Source of the DNA: Anaerovorax sp. IOR16
GTDB lineage: Bacteria > Bacillota > Clostridia > Peptostreptococcales > Anaerovoracaceae
NCBI RefSeq assembly: GCF_017168145.1
Contig: NZ_JADQTL010000009.1
Location: forward strand, 248,001 to 312,000
Direction of reading: 5' to 3'
Length of the DNA stretch: 64,000 nt
The translations under genes and the position numbers were made by a program. The notes under the pieces were generated by a model. It had not been told where the DNA came from. It ran no database searches and saw only the letters and a list, made by a program, of their open reading frames with translations. This document shows, in pieces, positions 17,926 through 28,156 of the stretch (positions are counted from its first letter, which is position 1; every line of letters starts with the position of its first letter).

Positions 17926-18732
17926 TTATCTTAATCCACGAATTTCAATATCTACACTTGTTATATTAAAAGCAGTCATTTTTTCGATCTCTAGGGCAAT
18001 CTTTTTTTGAAACTGCTTCGCTGTTTGGAGCATATTCGTTCCGTATTTTGCATAAATAAGAACACGAATGCTTAAGCCATCTGGCGTGTTATCAATGGTT
18101 GTGCGATTGATAGAAAAAATTCCTGGAATTAAAGTGCTGATATAACCAACAATTTCTGAAATCACTTTATCTGAAATCGAATAATCACCCAAATAGCTGT
18201 AAGTAGGTCGTACCACAGTTTTTTCATTAAAAGAGGATCGTTCCATGTTTTTTCCTCGAAAGATTCGCATCGGATCCAAAAAATACCCGGAAAACTGCCT
18301 TTTTACTTGAAAAGTAGGTGCAGGTATTACATGTTTCCCAAGCTCCTGTCGTTGTTTTCTAGCGGTTTCCCTCTGTGATTTCGACGTAATGGTTTCAATT
18401 GGAATTATTTCCAAAAGTGGAGGAAGCTCCAGACGATCAATGATACGTAAAATCATATCTTTTGATGTGCCTAATATCAAAATACTGGAAGGCTGAATTT
18501 CTTTAATTTTTTGAGAAACTTCTAAACGGTGTGTTTCCTTTGTAAAAAGTGCAGTCTTTACGGCACCAATCTTTGTCGATTGTCTCTTTGCAGAAATTCC
18601 TGCTTGAATTCCAGTTCCATAAATAAATAGACCATCATCAATGACTGCTTCGATGTTTCGCTGGCGACAAAGTGTCATTGCTTGAAAGCTCTTTCCAGTT
18701 CCACTTTTTCCCACTAAACCATAAATTTTCAT
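17926..18732 (-). CDS. P-loop protein with C-terminal Asp23-like domain
   Basis: About 268 residues. The N-terminus KIYGLVGKSGTGKSFQAM is a clear Walker A motif (near residues 8-16), followed by a 130-residue nucleotide-binding region. The C-terminal 90 residues (YSISDKVISEIVGYISTL to SVDIEIRGL) look like the Asp23/Gls24 (DUF322) domain of cell-envelope stress proteins. The middle contains ETARKQRQELG, a possible helix. The nucleotide-dependent function is unknown. I prefer ATG 18732 to GTG 18738 because GGTGAT precedes the ATG. A divergent promoter region separates it from the ferredoxin gene. Confidence 0.72.
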   Translation of the reverse strand: MKIYGLVGKSGTGKSFQAMTLCRQRNIEAVIDDGLFIYGTGIQAGISAKRQSTKIGAVKTALFTKETHRLEVSQKIKEIQPSSILILGTSKDMILRIIDRLELPPLLEIIPIETITSKSQRETARKQRQELGKHVIPAPTFQVKRQFSGYFLDPMRIFRGKNMERSSFNEKTVVRPTYSYLGDYSISDKVISEIVGYISTLIPGIFSINRTTIDNTPDGLSIRVLIYAKYGTNMLQTAKQFQKKIALEIEKMTAFNITSVDIEIRGLR

Positions 18733-18839
18733 AATCACCGTACTTTCTTCGTTCTATACGCACAAACTTCAATATGAAGCATTGGCTCTTTCTGTAAAAA
18801 TAATCTTAACAGGAATTTATGCTTTCTGACAAAATATTA

Positions 18840-18868
18840 TTGTTAAATCGAAGGCAATCTGCTATAAT
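18840..18868 (+). promoter_or_regulatory. Ferredoxin promoter
   Basis: TTGTTA (18840-18845), 17-base spacer, TATAAT (18863-18868). The -35 region reads TTGTTAAATCGAAGGCAA, whose left half equals the TTGTTAA half-site of clostridial Rex operators while the right half matches only at CAA. Rex control is therefore possible but weakly supported. Confidence 0.6.
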
Positions 18869-18909
18869 AACGGTACTTGTTTAAATTACAATAAAGGAGG
18901 AATTAAATT

Positions 18910-19080
18910 ATGGCATATGTAATTGGTGAAGCTTGTATCAGCTGTGGAGCTTGTGTAGCAGAATGTCCTGTAGATGCAATTTCTGAAGGTGATGGCAAAT
19001 ATGTGATTAATGCTGAAACTTGCATCGAATGTGGTGCTTGTGCAAACGCATGCCCTGTAGATGCTCCAGCACAGGAATAA
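18910..19080 (+). CDS. 2[4Fe-4S] ferredoxin
   Basis: Clostridial-type ferredoxin of 56 residues, MAYVIGEACISCGACVAE onward. Two CxxCxxCxxxCP clusters are complete: CISCGACVAECP and CIECGACANACP, each binding one 4Fe-4S. It is the low-potential electron carrier of fermentative metabolism. AAAGGAGG precedes the ATG by nine bases; a terminator follows at once, so it is monocistronic. Confidence 0.97.
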   Translation: MAYVIGEACISCGACVAECPVDAISEGDGKYVINAETCIECGACANACPVDAPAQE

Positions 19081-19110
19081 TCTAAAGGATTAAAACAAAA
19101 ATACGTAAAT

Positions 19111-19140
19111 AACCGTTTCAAGCGAAACGGTTATTTTTTT
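19111..19140 (+). terminator. Ferredoxin terminator
   Basis: AACCGTTTC (19111-19119) pairs perfectly with GAAACGGTT (19124-19132) around AAGC, then ATTTTTTT. It reaches the stop of the convergent rex gene; reading leftward it has fewer T and is a poorer terminator. Confidence 0.93.
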
Positions 19141-19771
19141 ACTCCATATGATTGATGTGGTAAGCGAGAGAATGTAAACTGTCACTTAAATGTACATTTT
19201 CTAACGCAATGTTATCCCCGACATCTAAATCCATTGGTGCAAAGTTCCATATTCCCTTAACTCTACCTAAAACCAATTTGTTTGCAATTTCCTGTGCACT
19301 GTCTTTGTTTGTGCATATGATACCGATATCAATTTGATTTTCTTCTAAATAAGCTTCTAACGTATTGGAATCCATGACTTCAATGTCATTAATTCGGAGA
19401 CCGATTAATCTTGGGTTGATGTCAAACATCCCGCAAACGATGAAACCGGCTTTATAATAGTGGGTGTAATTAGCAAGCGCCTGCCCTAAATTACCACATC
19501 CCACAATAATCATTTTATATTCTTGGTCCAAGCCTAATATGTTTCCGATTTGTGTGTAAAGTCCTTTAATGTTATACCCATAGCCTTGCTGACCAAATCC
19601 GCCGAAATTATTTAAATCTTGTCGAATTTGTGAGGCGGTGTAACCAATTAATTTACTCAAATCATTAGAAGAAATCCGGTCAATGTCCTTTTTCATTAAT
19701 TCTTCAAGGTATCTTCGGTATCTTGGAAGGCGTTTAATTACAGCCTTTGAAATTTTTCCATTGTCTTTCAT
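19139..19771 (-). CDS. rex: Redox-sensing transcriptional repressor Rex
   Basis: NADH/NAD+-sensing repressor, 210 residues. An N-terminal winged helix (KAVIKRLPRYRRYLEELM, then SQIRQDLNNFGGFGQQGYGYN) precedes a Rossmann domain with IVGCGNLGQALANY. When NADH is high it leaves DNA and derepresses fermentative and NADH-oxidising genes. I chose the ATG at 19771 because GGAGAAAGAG lies directly upstream; an in-frame TTG further up (19792) is less likely. Two inverted repeats in its 5' region may be operators. Confidence 0.95.
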   Translation of the reverse strand: MKDNGKISKAVIKRLPRYRRYLEELMKKDIDRISSNDLSKLIGYTASQIRQDLNNFGGFGQQGYGYNIKGLYTQIGNILGLDQEYKMIIVGCGNLGQALANYTHYYKAGFIVCGMFDINPRLIGLRINDIEVMDSNTLEAYLEENQIDIGIICTNKDSAQEIANKLVLGRVKGIWNFAPMDLDVGDNIALENVHLSDSLHSLAYHINHME

Positions 19772-19800
19772 TCTCTTTCTCCATTTCAGCAAACATTGAT

Positions 19801-19838
19801 TTGCATTGTAAATTCTTTATAAAAAAAGCACAATGCAA
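19801..19838. repeat. Inverted repeat in the rex 5' region
   Basis: TTGCATTGT (19801-19809) and ACAATGCAA (19830-19838) are perfect 9-bp arms with a 20-base spacer, 30-67 bases above the rex start. It could be an mRNA hairpin in the rex leader or paired operator half-sites. Confidence 0.5.
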
Positions 19839-19861
19839 CGATGTGTGCCATTATAGTTTGT

Positions 19862-19887
19862 ATTGTTTTTATAAAAATAAACACAAT
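19862..19887. promoter_or_regulatory. Palindrome between rex and the ABC-F gene
   Basis: ATTGTTTTTAT-AAAA-ATAAACACAAT has arms matching at 10 of 11 positions. TTGT...ACAA ends resemble Rex operators, but the spacing is six bases longer than the usual 18-bp site, so Rex autoregulation is only a suggestion. Confidence 0.4.
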
Positions 19888-19998
19888 TTCAAGTTCATTA
19901 TAGCATTTAAGTACTGGCGATACAATAAAAAAAATGATAAAATATAGTCTTGGCTGAAAGAATCTATGCCAAAAAACGTTTAAAAATGAGGTTGAACA

Positions 19999-21981
19999 AT
20001 GATTGTATTATCAGCAAACAATTTAACAAAGCTATATGGTGTGGAACCTGTTTTGACAGGGCTTTCTTTTCATGTTAATAAAGGAGACCGAATTGGAATC
20101 GTAGGTGCAAATGGCGCGGGAAAAACGACCTTGCTTAACATATTGGCAAAAGAATTGCATCACGATGAAGGTGATTTCTTTGTATCGGAAGATACGACGT
20201 TTGGATATTTAAAACAAAAAGATCAGTTTGAATCAGAGAAAACAGTTTATGAAGAAATGCTTTTTATCTTTGATGAAGTCATTACAATGGAAAAAGAGCT
20301 TGCAAAGCTATCCCAAGAAATTGCAGATCGTTCGGCTAAAGGAGAAGATGTACATCGACTTTTACACAGATATGATGAAATGGCTGAAGTATTTAAAGAT
20401 AAAAATGGATATGGGTATAAAAGCGAAATAAAAGGCATATTAAACAGTATGGCTTTCTCAGAAGAGTTTTTTGAAAAAGAAATTTCATTACTAAGCGGTG
20501 GAGAAAGAACAAGATTAGCATTGGCTGCGCTGCTTTTAAAGAAACCCGATATTCTTCTTTTGGACGAGCCAACAAATCACTTGGATATTGGTACGTTAAA
20601 ATGGTTAGAGCAGTATTTAAAAGCCTATTCAGGTACCATTATATTAATTTCCCATGACCGTTACTTTTTAGACCAGACTGTCAATCGAATTTTTGAAATT
20701 GAACATCATAAACTGGTCTCTTATGATGGAACTTATACACAATATGTGCAAAAAAAACGTTTTCGGGAAGAAGATGATTTGAGACAATATGAAAGCCAGC
20801 AAAAAGAAATTGCAAGGCAAGAAGAAATGATAAGAAGGTTTAAACAGCATGGCACAGAAAAGCTTGCTAAGCGTGCACAATCGCGAGAGAAACGTTTGGA
20901 TAAAATAGAGCGATTGGAGAAACCGGAAGCAAGACTTGGAAAAATGCGCATTCAGTTTAAAGAAAAATTCTCTAGTGGAAACGATGTCATTTTTGCAAGA
21001 GATTTATCAAAATCCTTTGGATTTGGACCAGAGCAGAGGCAGCTTTTTTCTGGTGTCGAGCTAGACATTAAAAAAGGCAGCCGAGTTTGTTTGGTTGGAC
21101 CTAACGGAATTGGAAAGACATCTTTGCTTAAAATAATTATGGGAGAGCTGCAACCGGATACAGGTCAAATAAAAGTAGGTCATAATGTTGTATTTGGTTA
21201 TTATGATCAAGAACAAAAAATGCTCAATGGTGCCAATACGGTGCTGGGAGAGCTGCATAATGAGTATCACTTGTACACTGAGACGGAATTAAGATCCCTG
21301 CTAGGACGCTTTTTATTTCGTGGGGAGACGGTATTTAAGCAGGTAGGCATGTTAAGCGGCGGAGAGAAAGCAAGGCTCGCATTGCTTAAATTAATGTTTT
21401 CTGGTGCAAATGTATTAGTTATGGACGAACCAACCAACCATTTAGACATTGCATCGAAGGAAGTATTTGAAGAAGCGCTGTTGGATTTTCCTGGCACTTT
21501 ACTTTTGGTATCGCATGATCGTTATTTCTTAAATAAAGTACCTACAAATATCTATGAGTTATCTGAGACTGGAATAACAGCGTATGCAGGTGGATACGAT
21601 TACTACCTGGAAAAAAAGCAGTCAATTGTTTCAGGAAAAAGTTACTTAGATGAATTAGGAAAGCAGGCGGTTTCTACACAGAATAACGCACAGGATATTT
21701 CGTCAAAAAGTGATAAGGAAATAAGACAGGAACAACGACGCCTTGCAAAAGAAAAAGAGACAGCAAAGAGACGCAGAGAAAAACGTTTAGGAGAATTAGA
21801 ATCCACAATTGCGTCGTTAGAAGAAGAAATTTCTAAACTAGAAGTAGCAATGTGCAAAGAAGAAATTTTTTCGGATTTTGAGAAGAGTAAACAGTATAAC
21901 GAACGTTGTGAAGAAACAAAATTACAATTAGAAAAAAATTATGAAGAATGGATGCTTCTAAATGAAGAGAAAGGTGAATAG
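19999..21981 (+). CDS. ABC-F family ATPase (ribosome-associated type)
   Basis: Soluble tandem ATPase of the ABC-F family, 660 residues, with no membrane helices. Domain 1: Walker A GANGAGKTT, signature LSGGERTRLAL, Walker B ILLLDEPTNHLD. An interdomain linker of about 80 charged residues (REEDDLRQYESQQKEIARQ) reaches the ribosomal P-site region in relatives. Domain 2: GPNGIGKTS, LSGGEKARLAL, VLVMDEPTNHLD. A Lys/Glu-rich C-terminal coiled coil resembles Uup/YdiF. Members act on translating ribosomes or give antibiotic resistance; a housekeeping YdiF-like role is most likely. ATG 19999 is preceded by GAGGTTG. Confidence 0.92.
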   Translation: MIVLSANNLTKLYGVEPVLTGLSFHVNKGDRIGIVGANGAGKTTLLNILAKELHHDEGDFFVSEDTTFGYLKQKDQFESEKTVYEEMLFIFDEVITMEKELAKLSQEIADRSAKGEDVHRLLHRYDEMAEVFKDKNGYGYKSEIKGILNSMAFSEEFFEKEISLLSGGERTRLALAALLLKKPDILLLDEPTNHLDIGTLKWLEQYLKAYSGTIILISHDRYFLDQTVNRIFEIEHHKLVSYDGTYTQYVQKKRFREEDDLRQYESQQKEIARQEEMIRRFKQHGTEKLAKRAQSREKRLDKIERLEKPEARLGKMRIQFKEKFSSGNDVIFARDLSKSFGFGPEQRQLFSGVELDIKKGSRVCLVGPNGIGKTSLLKIIMGELQPDTGQIKVGHNVVFGYYDQEQKMLNGANTVLGELHNEYHLYTETELRSLLGRFLFRGETVFKQVGMLSGGEKARLALLKLMFSGANVLVMDEPTNHLDIASKEVFEEALLDFPGTLLLVSHDRYFLNKVPTNIYELSETGITAYAGGYDYYLEKKQSIVSGKSYLDELGKQAVSTQNNAQDISSKSDKEIRQEQRRLAKEKETAKRRREKRLGELESTIASLEEEISKLEVAMCKEEIFSDFEKSKQYNERCEETKLQLEKNYEEWMLLNEEKGE

Positions 21982-22036
21982 AGAATAGAAAGTAGAAAAT
22001 TGGTATCTTATTTTTGTGATTATTTTTAAATAATAG

Positions 22037-22065
22037 TTGCAGACTAAAGGGTGTATGCTTATAAT
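22037..22065 (+). promoter_or_regulatory. acpP promoter
   Basis: TTGCAG (22037-22042), 17-base spacer, TATAAT (22060-22065). Transcription would begin about 22072, so the palindrome at 22088-22103 would lie about 17-32 bases into the transcript. Confidence 0.7.
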
Positions 22066-22087
22066 GGATTTTGACATATGTAACAGA

Positions 22088-22103
22088 ATCCTAAGGTTAG
22101 GAT
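22088..22103. promoter_or_regulatory. 16-bp perfect palindrome upstream of acpP
   Basis: ATCCTAAGGTTAGGAT reads as a perfect inverted repeat except for the central GG step. Placed just downstream of the acpP promoter, it is where a repressor would act. It does not match the known FapR consensus (TTAGTACCTGATACTAA-like) beyond the CCTA core. Confidence 0.5.
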
Positions 22104-22154
22104 ACCAAGATTCAAAAAAACAATAGAAGCGTATGCTATTTGGAGGTACATTAT

Positions 22155-22388
22155 ATGGTATTTGAAAAAATTAAGGAAATCATAGTAGAGCAGCTTGGAG
22201 TGGATGAAGATGATGTGACGATGACCACTCATCTTATGAAAGACTTAGAGGCAGATTCTCTTGATGCAGTAGAAATCATTATGGGAATTGAAGATGAATT
22301 TGAAATCGAAATTCCTGATGAGATGGCTGAAAAGTTTGAAAGTGTCGGCGATATCGTAAGATATGTGGAAGATAAAACGAACGAATAA
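22155..22388 (+). CDS. acpP: Acyl carrier protein
   Basis: 77-residue acidic acyl carrier protein of fatty-acid synthesis. The 4'-phosphopantetheine site is Ser35 in [13 protein letters not shown]. The ATG at 22155 follows GGAGG by nine bases; an in-frame TTG at 22140 would overlap that site and is not used. It stands alone between an ABC-F gene and groESL, with its own promoter and terminator, away from any fab genes in this window. Confidence 0.96.
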   Translation: MVFEKIKEIIVEQLGVDEDDVTMTTHLMKDLEADSLDAVEIIMGIEDEFEIEIPDEMAEKFESVGDIVRYVEDKTNE

Positions 22389-22456
22389 TTTGTCATTGCA
22401 TAGGGCATTATTATTTGTATAAAAAGACATTTAGAAGAAAAAACAAAAATAAAATT

Positions 22457-22497
22457 AAGGAGCTGTTTTTTTAAAAGAAAAAATAGCTCCTTTTTTT
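22457..22497 (+). terminator. acpP terminator
   Basis: AAGGAGCT plus a T run pairs with an A run plus AGCTCCTT, followed by seven T. Strong intrinsic terminator. Confidence 0.9.
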
Positions 22498-22518
22498 AAA
22501 AAATATTGAGTAATACTA

Positions 22519-22578
22519 TTGACAACAAGGAATCCGTGTATTAAATTAGTGTTAGCACTCGATAAAGGTGAGTGCTAA
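22519..22578 (+). promoter_or_regulatory. groESL promoter with CIRCE operator
   Basis: TTGACA (22519-22524) with a weak -10 TAAATT (22542-22547). CIRCE is TTAGCACTC (22552-22560), nine bases, GAGTGCTAA (22570-22578): a perfect match to the HrcA operator. HrcA represses groESL unless GroEL is occupied with unfolded protein. hrcA itself is outside the window. Confidence 0.97.
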
Positions 22579-22629
22579 CAGGGTAAACAATGAATTAAAA
22601 TACATAATTCGAAAGGAGAGTTTGTTAAA

Positions 22630-22914
22630 ATGAACATCAAACCTTTAGGCGACAGAGTCGTAATTAAGAAATTAGAGGCCGAAGAAAAAACCAAGAGCGG
22701 TATTGTTCTTCCTGGTGCGGCTAAAGAACAGCCACAGATGGCAGAGGTTGTAGCAGTAGGTCCTGGCGGAGTTGTAGAGGGAAAAGAAGTAAAGATGGAA
22801 GTCAAAGTTGGCGACCATGTTATTTTTTCTAAGTATGCAGGAACCGAAGTGAAGTATGATGGTATAGAATATACAATCGTTTCACAGCGTGACATTTTAG
22901 CAGTTGTAGAATAA
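22630..22914 (+). CDS. groS: Co-chaperonin GroES
   Basis: 10-kDa heptameric lid of the GroEL chamber, 94 residues. It begins [20 protein letters not shown] and contains the mobile loop [13 protein letters not shown] and the roof segment [18 protein letters not shown]. Preceded by GAAAGGAG; 21 bases separate it from groL. CIRCE-controlled. Confidence 0.98.
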   Translation: MNIKPLGDRVVIKKLEAEEKTKSGIVLPGAAKEQPQMAEVVAVGPGGVVEGKEVKMEVKVGDHVIFSKYAGTEVKYDGIEYTIVSQRDILAVVE

Positions 22915-22917
22915 TAG

Positions 22918-24561
<1,644 letters not shown>

Positions 24562-24589
24562 TATCAAAGCAGATTTAAAAATAAAAACA

Positions 24590-24631
24590 AAGCTTCGGTG
24601 CATTTTCTTTGCATCGAAGCTTATTTTTTTT
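24590..24631 (+). terminator. groESL terminator
   Basis: AAGCTTCGGTGCA (24590-24602) pairs with TGCATCGAAGCTT (24610-24622) with one G-U type mismatch, then ATTTTTTTT. Confidence 0.93.
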
Positions 24632-24701
24632 AAAAAAAAGATAGCAAAAATGGGAGCGGTTCGGATATAATAGAATGCGTGATTATTATGGGAGGCAAAG
24701 T

Positions 24702-25640
24702 ATGGATACAACAACAGCAGTAGCAATGGCACCAACACAAGCAGAACGTAGAAAAGCAATTCTATATATGGTTATCTGTGCGACGATGTGGAGCATTGGC
24801 GGTATTTTTATTAAAATGATTCCTTGGAATCCTCTTGCGATTGCAGGCATGCGCAGTGCAATTGCGGCAGTGATTGTATATGCATACATAAGAAAGAAAA
24901 AAATTAAACTGCAATTTGTAAAATCTGCATTCTTCAGCGGTCTATTTATGAGTGGCATATTTTTAAGTTTTGTCATTGCAAATAAGCTGACAACAGCTGC
25001 GAACGCAATTGTTTTACAGTTTACATCGCCCGTTTTTATTTTAATATTATCCGCAATTTTTTTACATAAAAAAAGTCGAAGAGGCGATTTAATTACCGTA
25101 ACGGTTACGCTTATCGGTATTTCGCTATTCTTTTTTGATCAATTGACACCAGGTGGTATTTTAGGAAATTGTTTTGGAATTTTAGCCGGACTTATGGTGG
25201 CTTGTGCTTATTTGGTCGTAGGGGAAGTGGATGAAGAAACGAGAATGACCGGAATTCTTTTTGGGCAGATTTTTACAGCAATAATTGGAGTTCCTGCACT
25301 TTTTATAACGCATGCGCAAATTTCTACTCCGGCAGTACTCAGTATTTTAGCTTTAGGAATCTTTCAGCTAGGTATCCCATACGTATTGTTTGGTATTGCA
25401 ATGAAAAATGGCTCGGCATTGGCTTGTAATTTGATCGGTGCCATTGAACCTCTTTTGAACCCGGTATGGGTATTTCTATTTAACGGAGAGGCGCCGGGAT
25501 TTTATGCTTTAATTGGAGCACTGATTGTAGTCGTTGCTATTACTTCATGGTGTGTATGGAATGAGAAGGTGAGTCGAAAACAAGAGGAACTGTCTCAAAA
25601 AATTCCTTGTGATTCTAATGTAGCAGAAAAAACAATTTAA
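24702..25640 (+). CDS. EamA/DMT-family transporter
   Basis: Ten-helix drug/metabolite transporter, 312 residues. EamA features include MWSIGGIFIKMIPWNPLAIAG, NAIVLQFTSPVFILIL and the second-repeat end IGALIVVVAITSWCVWN, with a charged tail. Substrate unknown. GGGAGG before the ATG at 24702 decides the start; an earlier in-frame ATG (24675) lies upstream of that site. Monocistronic, flanked by terminators. It is the third unrelated-looking EamA protein in this window. Confidence 0.87.
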   Translation: MDTTTAVAMAPTQAERRKAILYMVICATMWSIGGIFIKMIPWNPLAIAGMRSAIAAVIVYAYIRKKKIKLQFVKSAFFSGLFMSGIFLSFVIANKLTTAANAIVLQFTSPVFILILSAIFLHKKSRRGDLITVTVTLIGISLFFFDQLTPGGILGNCFGILAGLMVACAYLVVGEVDEETRMTGILFGQIFTAIIGVPALFITHAQISTPAVLSILALGIFQLGIPYVLFGIAMKNGSALACNLIGAIEPLLNPVWVFLFNGEAPGFYALIGALIVVVAITSWCVWNEKVSRKQEELSQKIPCDSNVAEKTI

Positions 25641-25683
25641 AAGTATCGTTGATACCAATTTTTAATTAAATAGGATATTTTAT

Positions 25684-25727
25684 AATAAAGGTGTTTTAAG
25701 AAATAGATAAAGCACCTTTATTTTTCT
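25684..25727 (+). terminator. Terminator after EamA gene
   Basis: ATAAAGGTG pairs with CACCTTTAT across a 19-base loop, followed by TTTTC. Moderate strength. The remainder of the 25641-25896 gap shows no further signal. Confidence 0.7.
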
Positions 25728-25896
25728 TTTACAATTAAATTGTATTCTGTTTCGCTCTTTTGTAAAGTCAGGTTTTTGAATTTAATGATAAGAAGGAAGG
25801 AACTTTATCAAGGCAGTAAGAACTAGATAATTTCATTTTATTATGCCTATAATAAAATAATGGAGTTTAAATTGTGATTAAAAGAAGAGGTAATAG

Positions 25897-27963
25897 ATGG
25901 AACAGATTGCGGTGATTGCCAATAATAAAAAATACGCGAAATATCTGGCGGATAATCTAGAGACTTATTTTCGAAATGAGGTAGCATTTCATTATTATGG
26001 AACACATGAGATTGAGAAGATGGAATGCATTCGTGAGAAATATATAGTATTGTCTGCATTTACAATTTTTCAGCAAGTAAAGAGAAAAACGACGGAAGAA
26101 GCAAAACTGATACTTGCAGATTTGACATTAAACCGAAGGTACATTGATCGACTTTATAAATTACCTAAGGCAACCAAAGCACTGCTGGTTAATATAGATT
26201 ACCGATCTTGCATGGAAGTCATAACCATGATATACAGTGCAGGATTTCAGGATTTGGAGTTAGTTCCCTTTTATGCAGGGTGCAAATATGATAAATCCAT
26301 CCAGGTTGCCATTACCCCTGATGAAGAACAACTGGTGCCTGATGGAATTACTACGGTAATTAACATTGGAGAAAGAGTTGTAGATTTAAGCTGTGTATGG
26401 GAAATTGCGGACATCTTGAATATCACAGATCCGTTTTCTTCCGAGGAAGCAGAAAATGCTAAAAAAGATATCATATCCTCTAATGTAGGAATGGAACGTT
26501 TTCTTGGTGAAAATGAGAGCTTGACAGAACAAATTAATGTACTTTTAAAATTAGTAAGACAAGGTTTTTTGGTCACGGATGTGAAAGGGAAAATCTATTT
26601 AAGCAATGACATGGCGAAACAAATGCTAAAAAGCCGTACAGAAATTATTGATGGCTTTAACATTGCTGAGGTACTTCCGGAATTGAGAAGTACAAATAAT
26701 CGCTCTTGCAATGAAGAACGCAACGGAGAACTGATTAATGTTAATGGCGTGAATTTAATTGTCTCTATTACAAAAATTATTTCTCATGATGAAGTTAAGG
26801 GAAGCGTTGTTATGCTGGATAGTTTTTTAGAGGTAGAAAACAGACAGCATAAAATCAGAAGTAAAATTACCGGATACGGACACACTGCCAGTTATACCTT
26901 TGACGATATTTTGGGGGAAAGCAAAGTATTAGAGGAAACCAAAAAAATAGCAATGCGTATGGCTAAGTCGGATTCTTCCATGATTTTATATGGAGAAACA
27001 GGAACTGGGAAGGAGCTATTTGCGCAATCCGTGCATAATTACTCTAACCGTGCAGGTTATCATTTCGTTGCAGTAAATTGTTCGGCATTGCCTGACAATC
27101 TGTTGGAAAGTGAGCTATATGGTTATGAAGACGGCGCCTTTTCGGGGGCAAAAAAAGGTGGGAAAATTGGTTTGTTTGAGCTTGCACATCAAGGAACCTT
27201 ATTTTTAGACGAAATTGGAGAACTTCCATTATCTTTGCAAGCAAAGCTTCTACGTGCCATTGAAGAAAAAAAGATATTAAGAATCGGTGGTATGAATCTG
27301 ATTGATATCGATGTCCGTATTATTGCAGCTACAAATCGAAATCTTTTGGATATGGTAAAACGTAAAGAATTCCGAAGCGACTTGTATTATCGCTTAAATG
27401 TACTACCGGTACACATTCCTAGTCTTAAAGACAGAGGAAAAGATATTTTTATGCTATTTGACTCGTTCAAAAAATCACTGAATGTAGAATTTGCGTTGTC
27501 CTCTGGTGCTAAGGCTCGTATGCTTTCGCACTCCTGGAAGGGAAACATCAGAGAGTTAAAGAATACAGCAGAATATTTAGCGAACTTGGGGAAAGCGGTG
27601 ATTGAAGAATGTGATTTGCCTTTTAATGATGAATGCGAAAACAAAGGACTCTCTCATATTGTTTTGGAAGAAGATCAACACTTAATGGAAGAATTTTTGC
27701 AGAGTGAAGGCAGGGAATTAAATAAATATTTTTTTATTTTAGAGGAAATGGAACGATGTTATCAACAGCGTGAACGAATTGGAAGACGCCGATTGTTAGA
27801 ATGTGCAGTCGAAAGAAATGTATTTATTACAGAGCAAGAAATTAAAAATGCCCTAATAAGGCTATCTGCTTTTGGGTTCGTTGTTTCCGGACGAGGACGG
27901 AAAGGAAGCACAATTACCGAATCGGGGAGATCTTTATTACAACAATTAAGAAAGATGGTATAA
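25897..27963 (+). CDS. Sigma-54-dependent transcriptional activator
   Basis: Bacterial enhancer-binding protein, 688 residues. Residues 1-190 form a PrpR/receiver-like sensory region of unknown ligand; about 205-320 a PAS-like domain (VTDVKGKIYLSNDMAKQML); about 330-570 an AAA+ domain with Walker A GETGTGKE, Walker B LFLDEIGELP and the sigma-54 contact loop written GAFSGA instead of GAFTGA, then R-finger region FRSDLYYRLNVLPVHIPSL. The C-terminus lacks a Fis-type helix-turn-helix; the last 90 residues (RRRLLECAVERNVFITEQEI to STITESGRSLLQQ) look like a winged helix. The next operon carries a sigma-54 promoter 194 bases after its stop, the most likely target. Confidence 0.9.
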   Translation: MEQIAVIANNKKYAKYLADNLETYFRNEVAFHYYGTHEIEKMECIREKYIVLSAFTIFQQVKRKTTEEAKLILADLTLNRRYIDRLYKLPKATKALLVNIDYRSCMEVITMIYSAGFQDLELVPFYAGCKYDKSIQVAITPDEEQLVPDGITTVINIGERVVDLSCVWEIADILNITDPFSSEEAENAKKDIISSNVGMERFLGENESLTEQINVLLKLVRQGFLVTDVKGKIYLSNDMAKQMLKSRTEIIDGFNIAEVLPELRSTNNRSCNEERNGELINVNGVNLIVSITKIISHDEVKGSVVMLDSFLEVENRQHKIRSKITGYGHTASYTFDDILGESKVLEETKKIAMRMAKSDSSMILYGETGTGKELFAQSVHNYSNRAGYHFVAVNCSALPDNLLESELYGYEDGAFSGAKKGGKIGLFELAHQGTLFLDEIGELPLSLQAKLLRAIEEKKILRIGGMNLIDIDVRIIAATNRNLLDMVKRKEFRSDLYYRLNVLPVHIPSLKDRGKDIFMLFDSFKKSLNVEFALSSGAKARMLSHSWKGNIRELKNTAEYLANLGKAVIEECDLPFNDECENKGLSHIVLEEDQHLMEEFLQSEGRELNKYFFILEEMERCYQQRERIGRRRLLECAVERNVFITEQEIKNALIRLSAFGFVVSGRGRKGSTITESGRSLLQQLRKMV

Positions 27964-28013
27964 AATATAGGGTCAATGGGAGTGTTAAAAACCCATTGAC
28001 CCTATATTTTCTT
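27963..28013 (+). terminator. Terminator after the sigma-54 activator
   Basis: A perfect 18-bp stem (27963-27980 with 27992-28009), with core AGGGTCAATGGG / CCCATTGACCCT, then T residues. It overlaps the stop codon of the activator gene. Confidence 0.92.
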
Positions 28014-28078
28014 AAAATGGAATTAGAATTAAAGATTAAAGTAGGTTTGCATACCCTTTTAACATTTTATTTAATATT

Positions 28079-28095
28079 AAACAAATGCTTTGTTT
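28079..28095. promoter_or_regulatory. Possible activator site upstream of sigma-54 promoter
   Basis: AAACAAA-TGC-TTTGTTT, a perfect 7-bp inverted repeat 62-78 bases before the -24 element. This is the distance expected of an enhancer-binding-protein site, and the activator gene lies just upstream. Confidence 0.45.
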
Positions 28096-28156
28096 TCAAG
28101 GCAAGCTAGTTATTATGAGATTAAAATAAAAGATAATTAAGAAAATTATATAATTT

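Noticed and set aside
17002-17934. Plus-strand open frames opposite the DUF554 gene
   Set aside because: They are antisense shadows of a clear membrane-protein gene and lack ribosome sites.
18840-18857. Rex operator in the ferredoxin promoter
   Set aside because: Only the left half-site fits; the right half matches at three bases, too weak for a call.
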